A stretch of DNA of 64,000 bases from Thiohalophilus thiocyanatoxydans (GTDB lineage: Bacteria > Pseudomonadota > Gammaproteobacteria > UBA6429 > Thiohalophilaceae). Location: the NCBI RefSeq assembly GCF_004366735.1, contig NZ_SOQX01000003.1:124001-188000 (forward strand), given 5' to 3'. The notes below the pieces were generated by a model, which worked only from the letters and a program-made list of their open reading frames with translations, ran no database searches and had not been told where the DNA came from. How positions within the stretch are numbered: the stretch's first letter is position 1; each line of letters begins with the position of its first letter. The position numbers were made by a program, and so were the translations under genes. Of the stretch, positions 1 to 8,290 are shown piece by piece.

Positions 1-180
1 GCTTTTCCTGCGCTCGTTCTGGAGGGGGATCGGCCTGCACTGGCTTCTGAGTTTCTATCCGTTCCTGTGCTTCGGGAAAAGTTGATCTTACTCCCGCGTG
101 TACACTCTTGTGTGTTTTCAAAAAAGATTAGTAGTTTATTTTACAGATTTTTCTCGGTGGTTCTCTGCGGTTAATGCCTT
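1..180. other. Window edge, unassigned; possible 3' end of a plus-strand gene
   Basis: The plus strand is open from base 2 to a TGA at 83-85. These 27 codons encode a hydrophobic, aromatic-rich tail that would fit the end of a membrane protein converging on the minus-strand operon, but no start lies in the window. Bases 148-175 resemble a fragment of the GCGGAG-type dispersed repeat. The valS gene that follows holC in many gammaproteobacteria has no visible start here. Confidence 0.2.
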
Positions 181-693
181 TTATTTTTTGTTACGGACTT
201 GCTCTCGAATGGTATCCAGCTGTTCGGCGATGGTTTTTTTGACTTCTTTTTCGATATTGACCACGGTGCGCATCAACGTGTTGCGGACCTCTTTTTCCAG
301 GCTTGCCTGCAGATGGTCGAGAAACTCCAGCATGGTGTCGCTGTCGGTTTGTTTCGGATCGCTCATGGTAACCGGCTCTTCGCTGTCAGGTGAGGGAGTG
401 GTGTTGTTTGTTGTTGTATCATCTTCGTCGGTTATTTCCGGGATCTCCATCTGCTCGATTGGTGCATCATAGGCGCCGGGTTCAATAATGTCCTCCAGTA
501 CCGGCACCACCGGCTCGTTACCGGCTCCGCGGCGCGGTTTTTGCGGATTTGCGGGATCATTGGCACGGCTGATACTGTCACGCGCGGCGGTGAGCTTGGT
601 CTCGCTCTGTTCGAGCAGACTCTTGATCGACTCCAGCGCATTGAGCAGGTTATCTTCCGTGGCCGGATCGCTTGGGTCGTTCTGTTTGCTCAT
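181..693 (-). CDS. Hypothetical acidic protein with C-terminal coiled coil, in the pepA-holC operon
   Basis: I do not recognise a family for this 170-residue protein. It has no signal peptide or membrane segment. The N-terminal third holds a charged helical stretch (about residues 15-45), the middle (about 50-110) is acidic, Pro/Thr/Ser-rich and probably disordered, and the last 60 residues look like an amphipathic coiled coil with a basic end. Its ATG overlaps the holC stop by ATGA, so it is translationally coupled to holC and cotranscribed with pepA-holC. It occupies the place where valS often follows holC. A role near DNA polymerase III chi can be suggested only from position. Confidence 0.75.
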   Translation of the reverse strand: MSKQNDPSDPATEDNLLNALESIKSLLEQSETKLTAARDSISRANDPANPQKPRRGAGNEPVVPVLEDIIEPGAYDAPIEQMEIPEITDEDDTTTNNTTPSPDSEEPVTMSDPKQTDSDTMLEFLDHLQASLEKEVRNTLMRTVVNIEKEVKKTIAEQLDTIREQVRNKK

Positions 694-1130
694 GATGCCT
701 TGTCGTCAAGGTTATGGGTGTTAAGTTCATAACCGCGGTCACGATAAAACCGAAAACGCTCCCGCCCCGCCTGTCGTGCCTGTTCATCCCCGGTGATGAG
801 TTCGGCCACCCGCTCGAAGCGGCTGAAAAAGGGCGGGACCGTTTCGCCCAGATTGATCAATACCTGATTGTGCTCTTTCGGTTCATCATCACAGCCGATT
901 ACGATAGCGGCTTGTGAGGCCACTTTATCATCCTGCAGGCTGTGCGGGATGAAACTGCCGTCACGAAACGTCCACAGAAGTTGATCGAGCTGTTCGGCCT
1001 GCTGCCGGTCGTCGGCATGTATATATACAGTATGGTTCAGTGTGTAGGCTTTTTCAGCCAGGCGACAGGCCAGGCGCTGGCGGGCCTGGGCGCGATTATC
1101 CTCGACGATGTAGAAGTCGACCCGGGTCAT
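690..1130 (-). CDS. holC: DNA polymerase III subunit chi
   Basis: The chi subunit belongs to the clamp-loader complex and links it, with psi, to single-stranded DNA-binding protein at the replication fork. The 146-residue product matches the family length and begins with the typical strand-helix pattern MTRVDFYIV. The start is the ATG at 1128-1130, whose A is also the last base of the pepA stop (TGATG overlap); an upstream in-frame ATG would lie inside pepA. The pepA-holC order is conserved in gammaproteobacteria. The next gene overlaps the holC stop by ATGA, so the three genes are tightly coupled. Confidence 0.93.
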   Translation of the reverse strand: MTRVDFYIVEDNRAQARQRLACRLAEKAYTLNHTVYIHADDRQQAEQLDQLLWTFRDGSFIPHSLQDDKVASQAAIVIGCDDEPKEHNQVLINLGETVPPFFSRFERVAELITGDEQARQAGRERFRFYRDRGYELNTHNLDDKAS

Positions 1131-2632
1131 CAGAGCTGGTATTTCTTGCCGCACTGGTCAAGCAGGTACTGGGTCAGCAGCGGCACCGGACGACCGGTGG
1201 AGCCCTTTTCGGCGCCGCTTTTCCAGGCGGTGCCGGCGATGTCCAGATGGGCCCACTTGAACTTTTCGGTAAAACGGGAGAGGAAGCAGGCGGCGGTAAT
1301 GGTGCCGGCCTCGCGCCCGCCGATGTTGGCCATGTCGGCAAAGTTGCTCTTGAGCTGCTCCTGATACTCATCCCACAAGGGCAGTTGCCAGGCGCGGTCC
1401 CGACTGGTCTGGCCGGCGGCCAGCAGCGCGTCGGCCAGCGACTGGTCATTGCTCAGCAGTCCACAGGGGTGATTACCCAGGGCGACGATGCAGGCACCGG
1501 TCAATGTGGCGGTGTCGATGACGGCTTTGGGTTTGAAGCGCTCGCTGTAGGTGAGGGCATCGCACAGGACCAGTCGGCCTTCGGCGTCGGTGTTCAGTAT
1601 CTCGATGGTCTGGCCCGACATGCTGGTGACCACGTCCCCCGGCTTGTTGGCGTTGCCGTCGGGGAGGTTTTCGCAGGCGGGCACGATCGCCACTACATTG
1701 AGCGGCGGTTGCAGTTCGCCAATGGCCTGCATGGTCCCGATCACCCCGGCAGCGCCGCCCATGTCGTATTTCATTTCGTCCATGGCGGCGGCCGGCTTGA
1801 TGGAGATGCCGCCGGCATCGAAGGTAATGCCCTTGCCGACCAGCACATACGGTTTATCGCCTTTTTTACCCCCGTTATATTCCATGACGATCAGTTTGGG
1901 GGGCTGGCGACTGCCTTTGGCGACCGACAGGAAGGCGCCCATCTTCAGCTCCTCAATGGCCTTTTGGTTGAATACCTTTACTTTCAGGTTGTTATAGCTT
2001 TTAAGCTGCTTGCTGGTCTGGCTGGCCAGGTAAGTAGGCGTACAGACATTGCCGGGCAGATTCCCCAGGTCGCGGGTGAAGTTGGCGCCCTTGCCGATGG
2101 CCTCGCCAATCTTCAGGCCGGTGCGGGCCGTCTTGAGCGCCTTCTCTTCCACGCAAAGCTGCAGCTTGCCCAGGGGGTAATCGGGTTTTTCCGGTTTGCT
2201 GAAGGTCTGGTGGTAGCGATACAGTGTCTGGTGGACCAGCTCCGCGGCGCGGCGCACATTCCAGGCGCGCGAGCGATCCTTGACCGGCAGATCGGTGAGA
2301 TAGCAGGCGGCGTCGCGGGCGCCGGAGTCGTGGGCCGCCTTGATGGCGACGGCGAGTGTTTTGGCGTACTGGGTGGCATCGAATTCATCCGCTTTGCCGC
2401 AACCGACCAGCAGGACGCGTGTGGCCTTGATACCCGGCAGTTTGTGCAGCATCAGGGTCTGGCCGGCCTTGCCGTCCATATCTCCCTGTTTCAGAATACG
2501 GTTGATCTCGCCGCCACAGGCCTTGTCCAGCGCTTTGGCGTGAGGATCGGGGCGGCGTTTGTCAAACACGCCGACGATGAGGCAACTGCCGGCTTGTTGT
2601 TCGACCGGTGTCGATTTGAGCGTAATATTCAT
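1130..2632 (-). CDS. pepA: Cytosol (leucyl) aminopeptidase, M17 family
   Basis: This is a hexameric two-metal aminopeptidase that releases N-terminal residues from peptides; in enterobacteria it also acts as a DNA-binding architectural protein. The 500-residue length fits the family. The M17 signature NTDAEGRL lies near residue 350 and a GKGITFDAGG metal-binding block lies about 90 residues before it. I place the start at the ATG at 2630-2632, which has an AGGA ribosome site about seven bases upstream and gives the usual short N terminus, rather than 72 bases further out. It heads the pepA-holC operon and diverges from lptF, the standard arrangement. Confidence 0.96.
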   Translation of the reverse strand: MNITLKSTPVEQQAGSCLIVGVFDKRRPDPHAKALDKACGGEINRILKQGDMDGKAGQTLMLHKLPGIKATRVLLVGCGKADEFDATQYAKTLAVAIKAAHDSGARDAACYLTDLPVKDRSRAWNVRRAAELVHQTLYRYHQTFSKPEKPDYPLGKLQLCVEEKALKTARTGLKIGEAIGKGANFTRDLGNLPGNVCTPTYLASQTSKQLKSYNNLKVKVFNQKAIEELKMGAFLSVAKGSRQPPKLIVMEYNGGKKGDKPYVLVGKGITFDAGGISIKPAAAMDEMKYDMGGAAGVIGTMQAIGELQPPLNVVAIVPACENLPDGNANKPGDVVTSMSGQTIEILNTDAEGRLVLCDALTYSERFKPKAVIDTATLTGACIVALGNHPCGLLSNDQSLADALLAAGQTSRDRAWQLPLWDEYQEQLKSNFADMANIGGREAGTITAACFLSRFTEKFKWAHLDIAGTAWKSGAEKGSTGRPVPLLTQYLLDQCGKKYQL

Positions 2633-2813
2633 ACGGATTCCTGTTTTTGCCTGCTTTGAATCGGATTTGCCGGATCGTAACCCCGTTACCGCTCTGCTGG
2701 CCAATCATAAAAAAATCGCCAAACACAGGGTTAATTCATCGTGATGCACAATATAATACAGTATTGTTTGTGTAGATAAAGAACGAGCCGGTTTTCAACC
2801 CCCTGATTCTGAC
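2633..2813. promoter_or_regulatory. Divergent pepA/lptF control region
   Basis: This 181-base gap must hold both promoters. A perfect TATAAT at 2752-2757 could be the lptF minus-10, but no good minus-35 lies at the right distance. It sits inside an inverted repeat with arms ACAATA (2748-2753) and TATTGT (2762-2767). No transcription start can be assigned with certainty. Confidence 0.35.
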
Positions 2814-3905
2814 GTGATTATAGCCCGGTACCTGGTTAAGGAAGTTTTTCTCACCTTTTTGGCGGTGGCCCTCGTGCTGTTGCTGATCGCGCTCAGTGCG
2901 CAGCTGGTGGGCCTGTTCGATGATGTGGCCCGGGGTTCGCTGCAGGTGGACATGGTGCTGCAGATCTTCGGGGTGCGGATTCTCAGCCTGCTGGTGTTTA
3001 TCCTGCCGTTGGCATTGTATCTGGCAATTATTCTGGCGCTGGGTCGCCTGTATCGCGATAGTGAAATGGCGGCTATCAATGCCTGTGGTATTGGCACCGG
3101 CTATATTCTGCGGGCGGTGCTGGGGCTGGCGCTGGTGGTGGCGGTGCTGCAGGGCGTGCTCAGCTTGCAGTTGTCGCCCTGGGCGGAACATCAGGTCCAG
3201 CGCCTGACTGCCGTGGCGCAGGCACGTGGCGATATCCAGGGTATCTCACCGGGCCGTTTTCAGGAGATGAGCGAGGGCAGTGGCGTGCTCTACGTCGAGG
3301 AAGTGAATCGTGAGCAGAATCGGATGCATAATGTGTTTGTGCAGCAGCAACGTGAAGGGGGGCAATCGATTATCCGTGCCCGGTCCGGTCATCAGATGAC
3401 CGAGGAAGAAAACGGTGATCGTTTTATGGTCCTGGAGTCGGGCTATCGTTACGAGGGCGAGCCGGGGCAAGATGACTATACAGTGGTTGAATTTGAAAAA
3501 CACGGGATACGTATCCAGGAGAAGGAGCCCGAGATCACCAGCCGCAAGCACAAGGCTATCCCGACCATTGAACTCTGGAAAGAAGATAAAAGGGGGTATA
3601 CCGCTGAGCTACAGTGGCGTATCTCATCGGCCCTGATGTGTCTGATCCTGGCATTCGTAGCGGTGCCCTTGAGTGTGACCTCACATCGTCAGAATCGGTA
3701 TGGCAAACTGGCGATCGCGATTGTGTTGTATATGGTACTGACTAACTTGCTGACTGTCTCTCGTAACTGGCTGTCTGATGAAAAGATATCGCCCTGGGTA
3801 GGGCTGTGGTGGGTGCATGGAGCGGTGTTACTTCTTGCCGTAATCCTGTTATTGCGTCAAAGCGGTATCCGACACTGGTGGCACAAGGGAGCGACAAGCA
3901 GATGA
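2814..3905 (+). CDS. lptF: LPS export ABC transporter permease LptF
   Basis: LptF and LptG are the membrane subunits of the LptB2FGC machine that extracts lipopolysaccharide from the inner membrane. The 363-residue protein has the family layout: two or three N-terminal membrane helices (about residues 8-110), a periplasmic beta-jellyroll-type domain (about 125-260) and three C-terminal helices (about 270-355). The start is the GTG at 2814 because the product then begins MIIARYLVKEV, matching homologues; no ATG fits, and the ribosome site is weak. The stop overlaps the lptG start by ATGA, implying translational coupling. Confidence 0.95.
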   Translation: MIIARYLVKEVFLTFLAVALVLLLIALSAQLVGLFDDVARGSLQVDMVLQIFGVRILSLLVFILPLALYLAIILALGRLYRDSEMAAINACGIGTGYILRAVLGLALVVAVLQGVLSLQLSPWAEHQVQRLTAVAQARGDIQGISPGRFQEMSEGSGVLYVEEVNREQNRMHNVFVQQQREGGQSIIRARSGHQMTEEENGDRFMVLESGYRYEGEPGQDDYTVVEFEKHGIRIQEKEPEITSRKHKAIPTIELWKEDKRGYTAELQWRISSALMCLILAFVAVPLSVTSHRQNRYGKLAIAIVLYMVLTNLLTVSRNWLSDEKISPWVGLWWVHGAVLLLAVILLLRQSGIRHWWHKGATSR

Positions 3906-4963
3906 AAATACTGGAGCGTTACATCGGCCAGTCCGTTATCGTCGGCGTGTTTTCGGTACTTGCTGTACTGGTCGCCCTGTTCGCTCTGCTCGGCTTCGTG
4001 GATGAGCTCGATCAGATCGATCGGGGCAATTATACGATCTGGCATGCGTTGCTCTATACCCTGCTTAACATGCCGCGCCAAATGTATGAAATCTTTCCCA
4101 TGGCCGCCCTGTTGGGAACCATGTTGGGGTTGGGGACACTGGCCAATAATCGCGAGCTGGTGGTCATGCGTACCGCGGGTTTGTCATTGACACGGATCGT
4201 CTGGGCTGTCATGAAAACCGCCGCCATGTTGATTCTGCTGGCTATGGTGATTGGTGAAGTTATCGCACCGCCAGTATATGAATACAGCAACCAGAAACGT
4301 GTGCAACTGATGGGGGCAAAGATCAGTCTGAATACCCAGTATGGCCTCTGGGCCCGGGACGGGAGTACCTATATCAACGTGCGTCGCATTGATGATCAGG
4401 CAAAGCTGCGCGGGATTCATTTGTATACTTTCGATGGCCAGCGCATGGAGACGCTTATGCGGGCCAAAAGTGCCCGTTATGATGGTGAACAATGGTTATT
4501 GAAGGGGGTGACCCGCTATGAAATCGGCGATCAGGCATTGCACGAGCGTAAAGTCGAGGAGATGCCCTGGAGTACGCTGCTCGATCCGGATTTGATAAAT
4601 GTGGTATCGGTGGATCCGGATACCCTGGCGGTCTGGAAACTGTATGACTACATCGGTTACCTCCACGATAATGGACTGGACTCCGGGCAGTACGAACTGG
4701 CGATATGGGGCAAGGCGGTGATGCCGTTTACCCTGGCCGCGATGGTGTTGCTGGCCGTGCCGTTCGTGTTCGGGGCACAACGTCATACCAGTATTGGGCA
4801 ACAGATTATGATCGGATTTTTGGTCGGTATCGTGTTTTATATCGGCAACCGGCTCGCCGGGCAGATGGGACTGGTCTACGAGCTGCCGCCGGCGCTGGCA
4901 GCGGCCTTGCCCACGGCGCTGGTGATCGGCGCGTCGCTACTCTGGTTCCGCCGATTACGCTAA
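3902..4963 (+). CDS. lptG: LPS export ABC transporter permease LptG
   Basis: This is the partner permease of LptF in lipopolysaccharide export. The 353-residue product shows N-terminal membrane helices (about residues 12-30, 60-85 and 100-125), a central periplasmic beta domain and three C-terminal helices. The start is the ATG at 3902-3904 overlapping the lptF stop; the frame stays open upstream, but this start gives the conserved MKILERYIG terminus. A repeat block rather than a clear terminator follows the gene, and the next gene converges on it. Confidence 0.95.
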   Translation: MKILERYIGQSVIVGVFSVLAVLVALFALLGFVDELDQIDRGNYTIWHALLYTLLNMPRQMYEIFPMAALLGTMLGLGTLANNRELVVMRTAGLSLTRIVWAVMKTAAMLILLAMVIGEVIAPPVYEYSNQKRVQLMGAKISLNTQYGLWARDGSTYINVRRIDDQAKLRGIHLYTFDGQRMETLMRAKSARYDGEQWLLKGVTRYEIGDQALHERKVEEMPWSTLLDPDLINVVSVDPDTLAVWKLYDYIGYLHDNGLDSGQYELAIWGKAVMPFTLAAMVLLAVPFVFGAQRHTSIGQQIMIGFLVGIVFYIGNRLAGQMGLVYELPPALAAALPTALVIGASLLWFRRLR

Positions 4964-4965
4964 TA

Positions 4966-5100
4966 CCCTTCGGGTAGGTGCCAGGAGCTAGTTTTTATAT
5001 CCCCTCCCCTGGAAGGGGAGGGTTAGGGAGGGGTGATAGAAAATCAGTTTCCGCAAACCACCTGGCACCTAGCACCTAGCAACTAGCCCCTATCCTTCGG
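4966..5100. repeat. Inverted heptanucleotide repeat block with a CCCTCCCCT hairpin
   Basis: The left arm (4974-4992) reads, on the complement, as the 7-mers CTAGCTC and CTGGCAC. The right arm (5062-5092) runs CTGGCAC, CTAGCAC, CTAGCAA, CTAGCCC, so the arms face each other. Between them, CCCTCCCCT (5002-5010) pairs with AGGGGAGGG (5014-5022). The stop codon of the RDD gene (5083-5085) lies inside the right arm. No T-run marks this as an ordinary terminator. Confidence 0.75.
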
Positions 5101-5607
5101 CAGAAGGATAACGCGGGTGTGGGTTATGCGTTCCCGCCAGCCATTGGGCCAGTTGTCGAATCCCAGCCAGAGCAGACCAATCAGGACGATGCTGCCGTGG
5201 GGCAGATTTTGCAGCCAGCGCAGGATGCCCGGCAGCTGTATTTGGGGGTTGAAGTACACTGCCAGTCCCAGCATCAACACCAGCCAGCCGGGCAGCCCGC
5301 TTAAAAAACGCAGCAGCGCGGCGAGCCAGTCCAGCGCCCCGGCGTTGTCGCGGATCAGTTGCAGGCGCCAGGCACGCATGCCGAGTGTTTGCCCGCCGTG
5401 GGTCCAGAATCCGCCAAAAAAGCCAAAGCAAATGAGCAGAAAATAACCGGTCAGTAGCAGGTTGTGACCCTCGATCGCCTCGCCACCGGTAAAAATCAAC
5501 GGGATAGCCGAGGCGATAAAGAGTATCGCCAGTAGCAACAGCGCGTCGTACAGCATGGCGAACAGACGTCGATGGAGCGGTGCCGACGGGAGGGCTGAAA
5601 CGGTCAT
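5083..5607 (-). CDS. RDD family integral membrane protein
   Basis: RDD proteins are small polytopic membrane proteins of mostly unknown function. The 174-residue product begins with a short Arg-containing segment (HRRLFAMLYDALLL, about residues 12-25) and has four hydrophobic segments (about 20-40, 50-70, 100-120 and 140-155). A GQTLGMRAWRLQL block near the middle is characteristic of the family. The chosen ATG at 5605-5607 has AGGA about seven bases upstream; a TTG two codons earlier is less likely. The gene converges on lptG, and its 3' end runs into the heptanucleotide repeat. Its 5' region is shared with the DUF2173-like operon. Confidence 0.85.
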   Translation of the reverse strand: MTVSALPSAPLHRRLFAMLYDALLLLAILFIASAIPLIFTGGEAIEGHNLLLTGYFLLICFGFFGGFWTHGGQTLGMRAWRLQLIRDNAGALDWLAALLRFLSGLPGWLVLMLGLAVYFNPQIQLPGILRWLQNLPHGSIVLIGLLWLGFDNWPNGWRERITHTRVILLPKDRG

Positions 5608-5669
5608 GGTCAAATCCTGAGCAGCAGTAGCACTGGCATGGTCCGGTAATCTTGCGAAGAACGGTCCTA

Positions 5670-5689
5670 TTTTATAGGGACCTATAAAA
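5670..5689. promoter_or_regulatory. 20-bp palindrome, operator candidate
   Basis: TTTTATAGG (5670-5678) and CCTATAAAA (5681-5689) form perfect 9-base arms around a 2-base centre. The site lies 63 bases before the RDD start and 134 bases before the first DUF2173-like gene, and it is not part of the dispersed repeats. It also contains minus-10-like TATAAA and its complement. The cognate regulator is unknown. Confidence 0.5.
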
Positions 5690-5744
5690 AAACTCTATAT
5701 GGCATTCTTTGTCAGGTCTGTTATTACTTAAGAAACGGTTGTCA

Positions 5745-5758
5745 TTGATCTGAATCAA
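5745..5758 (+). promoter_or_regulatory. FNR/ANR-type binding site
   Basis: TTGAT-CTGA-ATCAA is an exact match to the FNR/ANR consensus TTGAT-N4-ATCAA. It lies 65-78 bases before the first DUF2173-like start codon. A TATAAA at 5799-5804 would place the box near the class I activator position but leave a very short leader, so the exact promoter geometry is uncertain. Oxygen- or redox-responsive control of the three downstream genes is the natural inference. Confidence 0.65.
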
Positions 5759-5822
5759 GCAATGGCAATCAGCCGCAACTTGCCAGCGGCAACATAACTA
5801 TAAAACACAAAGAGGGGACTGC

Positions 5823-6179
5823 ATGAGCGTCATATCCGATCTGGTGGCGACACCGGGCGTCATCGCAGCAGGCGAGTATACCTACCGGGGCGATCGATTT
5901 ACCTACGACGGGCAGCTCGATTACGAAACCGCACGCATGGCCTCGATCATGTGCCGCGCCACTACCATGGCCGTGCACATGGAAACGGACATGCTCAAAC
6001 ATCTCAAAGCCGATTGCGGCTGCGCGCCGGCGCGGGGCTGGGTGGTGCGGGGTGACAAGATGACGGTTTGCGTGATGGCCAATGTGTTCTGCTTTATCGA
6101 TAACGCCAATGGTTCGTTGAACGACATCATGGCCTATCTGCGCGAGCATGTGGAGAGTTCTGAAACAATGCTGGTATGA
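5823..6179 (+). CDS. DUF2173-like small protein, copy 1 of 3
   Basis: The 118-residue soluble protein opens with the pattern LVATPGVIAAGEY, then has a cysteine cluster (ADCGCAP, about residues 63-69) and a block reading GWVVRGDKMTVCVMANVFCFI (split here only for description). This layout resembles what I recall of the uncharacterised DUF2173 family, compact roadblock-like proteins found in sulfur- and iron-oxidising proteobacteria; the assignment is from memory. It heads a three-gene tandem of paralogues and lies just behind a perfect FNR box. The ATG has AGAGGGG directly upstream. The biochemical role is unknown. Confidence 0.75.
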   Translation: MSVISDLVATPGVIAAGEYTYRGDRFTYDGQLDYETARMASIMCRATTMAVHMETDMLKHLKADCGCAPARGWVVRGDKMTVCVMANVFCFIDNANGSLNDIMAYLREHVESSETMLV

Positions 6180-6223
6180 CCGGCTACATAATAATAAACC
6201 AATCAGTCTTTAAGGAGTGACCA

Positions 6224-6562
6224 ATGGCCGATCTGGATAAACTGATCAACCTCGATGGCGCGGTTGCCGCATTCAATTTCAGTAGCAAAGGGGAGCTGCA
6301 GGAGTCGCGTATCAGCGCGGACAGCGAAATGACTGACGCCATTCTCGATCTGGTGGCGCATGTCTGTGTCGCCAATACCTCGATTGCCACCATGCAGGCG
6401 CGGGGCTGGGAGAACGTGACCGGTTCCGGCGGGTTTTACCCGGTCAAGGGCTTTTCACTGATCGGTTTTGACTGGACTGTCATCGCCAATGAAGAGGCCG
6501 GCGTGATTATGCCAAATGACAATACCGATTATGAAGCAGCTTACGCGGCGCTGGAAGCCTGA
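6224..6562 (+). CDS. DUF2173-like small protein, copy 2 of 3
   Basis: The 112-residue paralogue keeps the N-terminal LINLDGAVAAFNF pattern and a later WTVIAN block, but it lacks the Cys cluster of copy 1 and the GWVVRG segment shared by copies 1 and 3. It has one Cys near residue 48. It begins at an ATG preceded by AAGGAG, 44 bases after copy 1. The divergence suggests subunits of one hetero-oligomer or separate partners rather than simple dosage, but this is inference. Confidence 0.75.
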   Translation: MADLDKLINLDGAVAAFNFSSKGELQESRISADSEMTDAILDLVAHVCVANTSIATMQARGWENVTGSGGFYPVKGFSLIGFDWTVIANEEAGVIMPNDNTDYEAAYAALEA

Positions 6563-6571
6563 GGAGGCCAC

Positions 6572-6904
6572 TTGATTAAACAGATCATGATCCTTGATGG
6601 TGTGATGGCCGTTGCGCATTTTCGCGATGATGGCGAGCTGGTGGAAGGCTATGGGATGGGGGGACAGGAGGAACAGGCTAATCTTGCCCACTTTGCGCAT
6701 AACTACAAGCGCCTGGTGCAGGGTAATGCCGACCAACTCTCCATGTTTACCGGTATCCGCGGCTGGACGCCGCCCGGCGGCTGGGTGGTCCGCGGCGCGC
6801 GTTACACGGTCTGCAGCGTGGGCAACGTGGTTTGCCTGTTCGATGGGAGCGAAGGTCACCTCAACGAGGTGATGCAGGAGTTACGGGGTGCCTCGCAATG
6901 GTAG
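6572..6904 (+). CDS. DUF2173-like small protein, copy 3 of 3
   Basis: The 110-residue product shares LDGVMAVAHF near the N terminus, a GWTPPGGWVVRG segment and a following YTVCSVGNVVCLF strand with copy 1. The start is the TTG at 6572, four bases after GAGGAGG; a later ATG at 6587 would remove the conserved first strand. It follows copy 2 by nine bases, so these two are certainly cotranscribed. No ordinary terminator is visible before the converging glycosyltransferase gene. Confidence 0.72.
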   Translation: MIKQIMILDGVMAVAHFRDDGELVEGYGMGGQEEQANLAHFAHNYKRLVQGNADQLSMFTGIRGWTPPGGWVVRGARYTVCSVGNVVCLFDGSEGHLNEVMQELRGASQW

Positions 6905-6953
6905 GGCCGGATTCCAGGGTCTGGCTATCGGGTCCCTGTCATTGGCGGAGTAG

Positions 6954-8072
6954 TTACTCGCTTTTGCCCGTGACATCCCGGCCTAACAGATCCGAGTAGA
7001 CTGCCAGGGTTCTGGCGACGGTGATATCCGGGTTGAACGTGGTCCGGATGCGCTCTTCCGCGGCAATGCCCATCTGCTTGCGCCGTTCAGGGTCGCGAAG
7101 CAGTTCGTTCAGCGCATTGGCCAGTGCGCCCGGATCACCCGAGGCAACGATGCGGCCACTGATCCCTTCCTCGACCAATTCCGGACTGCCGCCGGAGTCG
7201 GTCACGACCGCCGGCACTTGTTGACTCATCGCCTCGATCACGGTGCGGGGCAGCCCCTCGCGCCGCAGGGAGGGCAGCACGAAAACATCGAGTGCCCCGG
7301 TCAGACTGGCCGCATCGGCGCGCCAGCCGAGAAAATGGATGCGCCCGGCCGCCGGGCTGCGCGCAACCTGTCTGGCAATGGCTCTGTCGGCGACCTTGCC
7401 GATCAGGACCAGGTGAACAGCCCGGTTTTCGAGTCTCTCCAGTGCTTCGATCAGCACCGGAATGCCCTTGCGCTTGCGCATTTGGGCGACGCAACCGATC
7501 ACCGTCGCGTCGGCGGGAATCCCGAATTCGGTGAAATCGTCAGGGACGTTCTCGTGAGGCCACCAGTCGGTCTCGTGCCCCTTGTGCACGGTGACCACTT
7601 TCTCCGGCGGAATTCGCCAGCCCAGGAAGCGGTTGTGCAACAGATCCTGGCGAATTGCCTCGCAGACGCAGATGATGCGATCGACCCGGGGATGCAGGAA
7701 ACTGCTACGCGAGGAGGGGTTCAGCCAGTGCAGATTGCCGACGATGCCGCGGTAGGCAACCAGCCTGGGCGGCAGATCCCGGATTGCCCGGATCGTATTG
7801 GAGAGGGCGGTTTTGGTATAGGTATGGACAATCTCGGGTTGCTCGGCCAGCACCAGTTGCCGCAGGCGCGCAATGGCCTCGGGATCGATCCGCTTGCGAA
7901 TGTCCAGATGGTGAACCGGAATCCCCGCGGCCTGCATGTCATCCTGGAATTTTGCCCCGCTTCGACACACCACGATGACATCGATGCCCCGGGCTTTGGT
8001 TCTGAGCAACTGGTGGCGCTCGCCCACATCCGTGCCTTGAAAAACATGCAAAACTTTCAGTGTCTGACCCAT
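6954..8072 (-). CDS. Glycosyltransferase family 4 (GT-B fold)
   Basis: The 372-residue soluble protein has the two-domain GT-B layout. The N-terminal acceptor domain opens with KVLHVFQG. The C-terminal nucleotide-sugar domain carries VIGCVAQMRKRKG (about residues 190-203), HFLGWRAD (about 245), and the GT4 signature EGLPRTVIEAM followed by GGSPELVEEG (about 275-305). It probably transfers a sugar to lipopolysaccharide, a lipid or an exopolysaccharide, but acceptor and donor cannot be read from sequence. It stands alone between the DUF2173-like operon, which it faces, and purL, from which it diverges. Confidence 0.88.
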   Translation of the reverse strand: MGQTLKVLHVFQGTDVGERHQLLRTKARGIDVIVVCRSGAKFQDDMQAAGIPVHHLDIRKRIDPEAIARLRQLVLAEQPEIVHTYTKTALSNTIRAIRDLPPRLVAYRGIVGNLHWLNPSSRSSFLHPRVDRIICVCEAIRQDLLHNRFLGWRIPPEKVVTVHKGHETDWWPHENVPDDFTEFGIPADATVIGCVAQMRKRKGIPVLIEALERLENRAVHLVLIGKVADRAIARQVARSPAAGRIHFLGWRADAASLTGALDVFVLPSLRREGLPRTVIEAMSQQVPAVVTDSGGSPELVEEGISGRIVASGDPGALANALNELLRDPERRKQMGIAAEERIRTTFNPDITVARTLAVYSDLLGRDVTGKSE

Positions 8073-8290
8073 GCTGTATGCTGACCCCGGTTATATTGCC
8101 AAAACCGGCAGTATACCCCGACTGTCGCAAGCTTCGGTACTCCTGAACCGGGACTTGCCCGGTGTAATAACTGAGTTTGCGGTTTAGTTGTTGCGTTGCA
8201 AGGCGGCTTCCGCGTCACTCGCTCCCCGGCTCGGAGATCGTGTATGATCCGTGTTTACCATCAATGCCAATCAAATCCGGGATTCCGCGC

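Noticed and set aside
1040-2659. Long plus-strand open frame of 539 codons opposite pepA
   Set aside because: It is antisense to a clear pepA with conserved motifs, and its composition is an echo of pepA codon use; no family features were seen.
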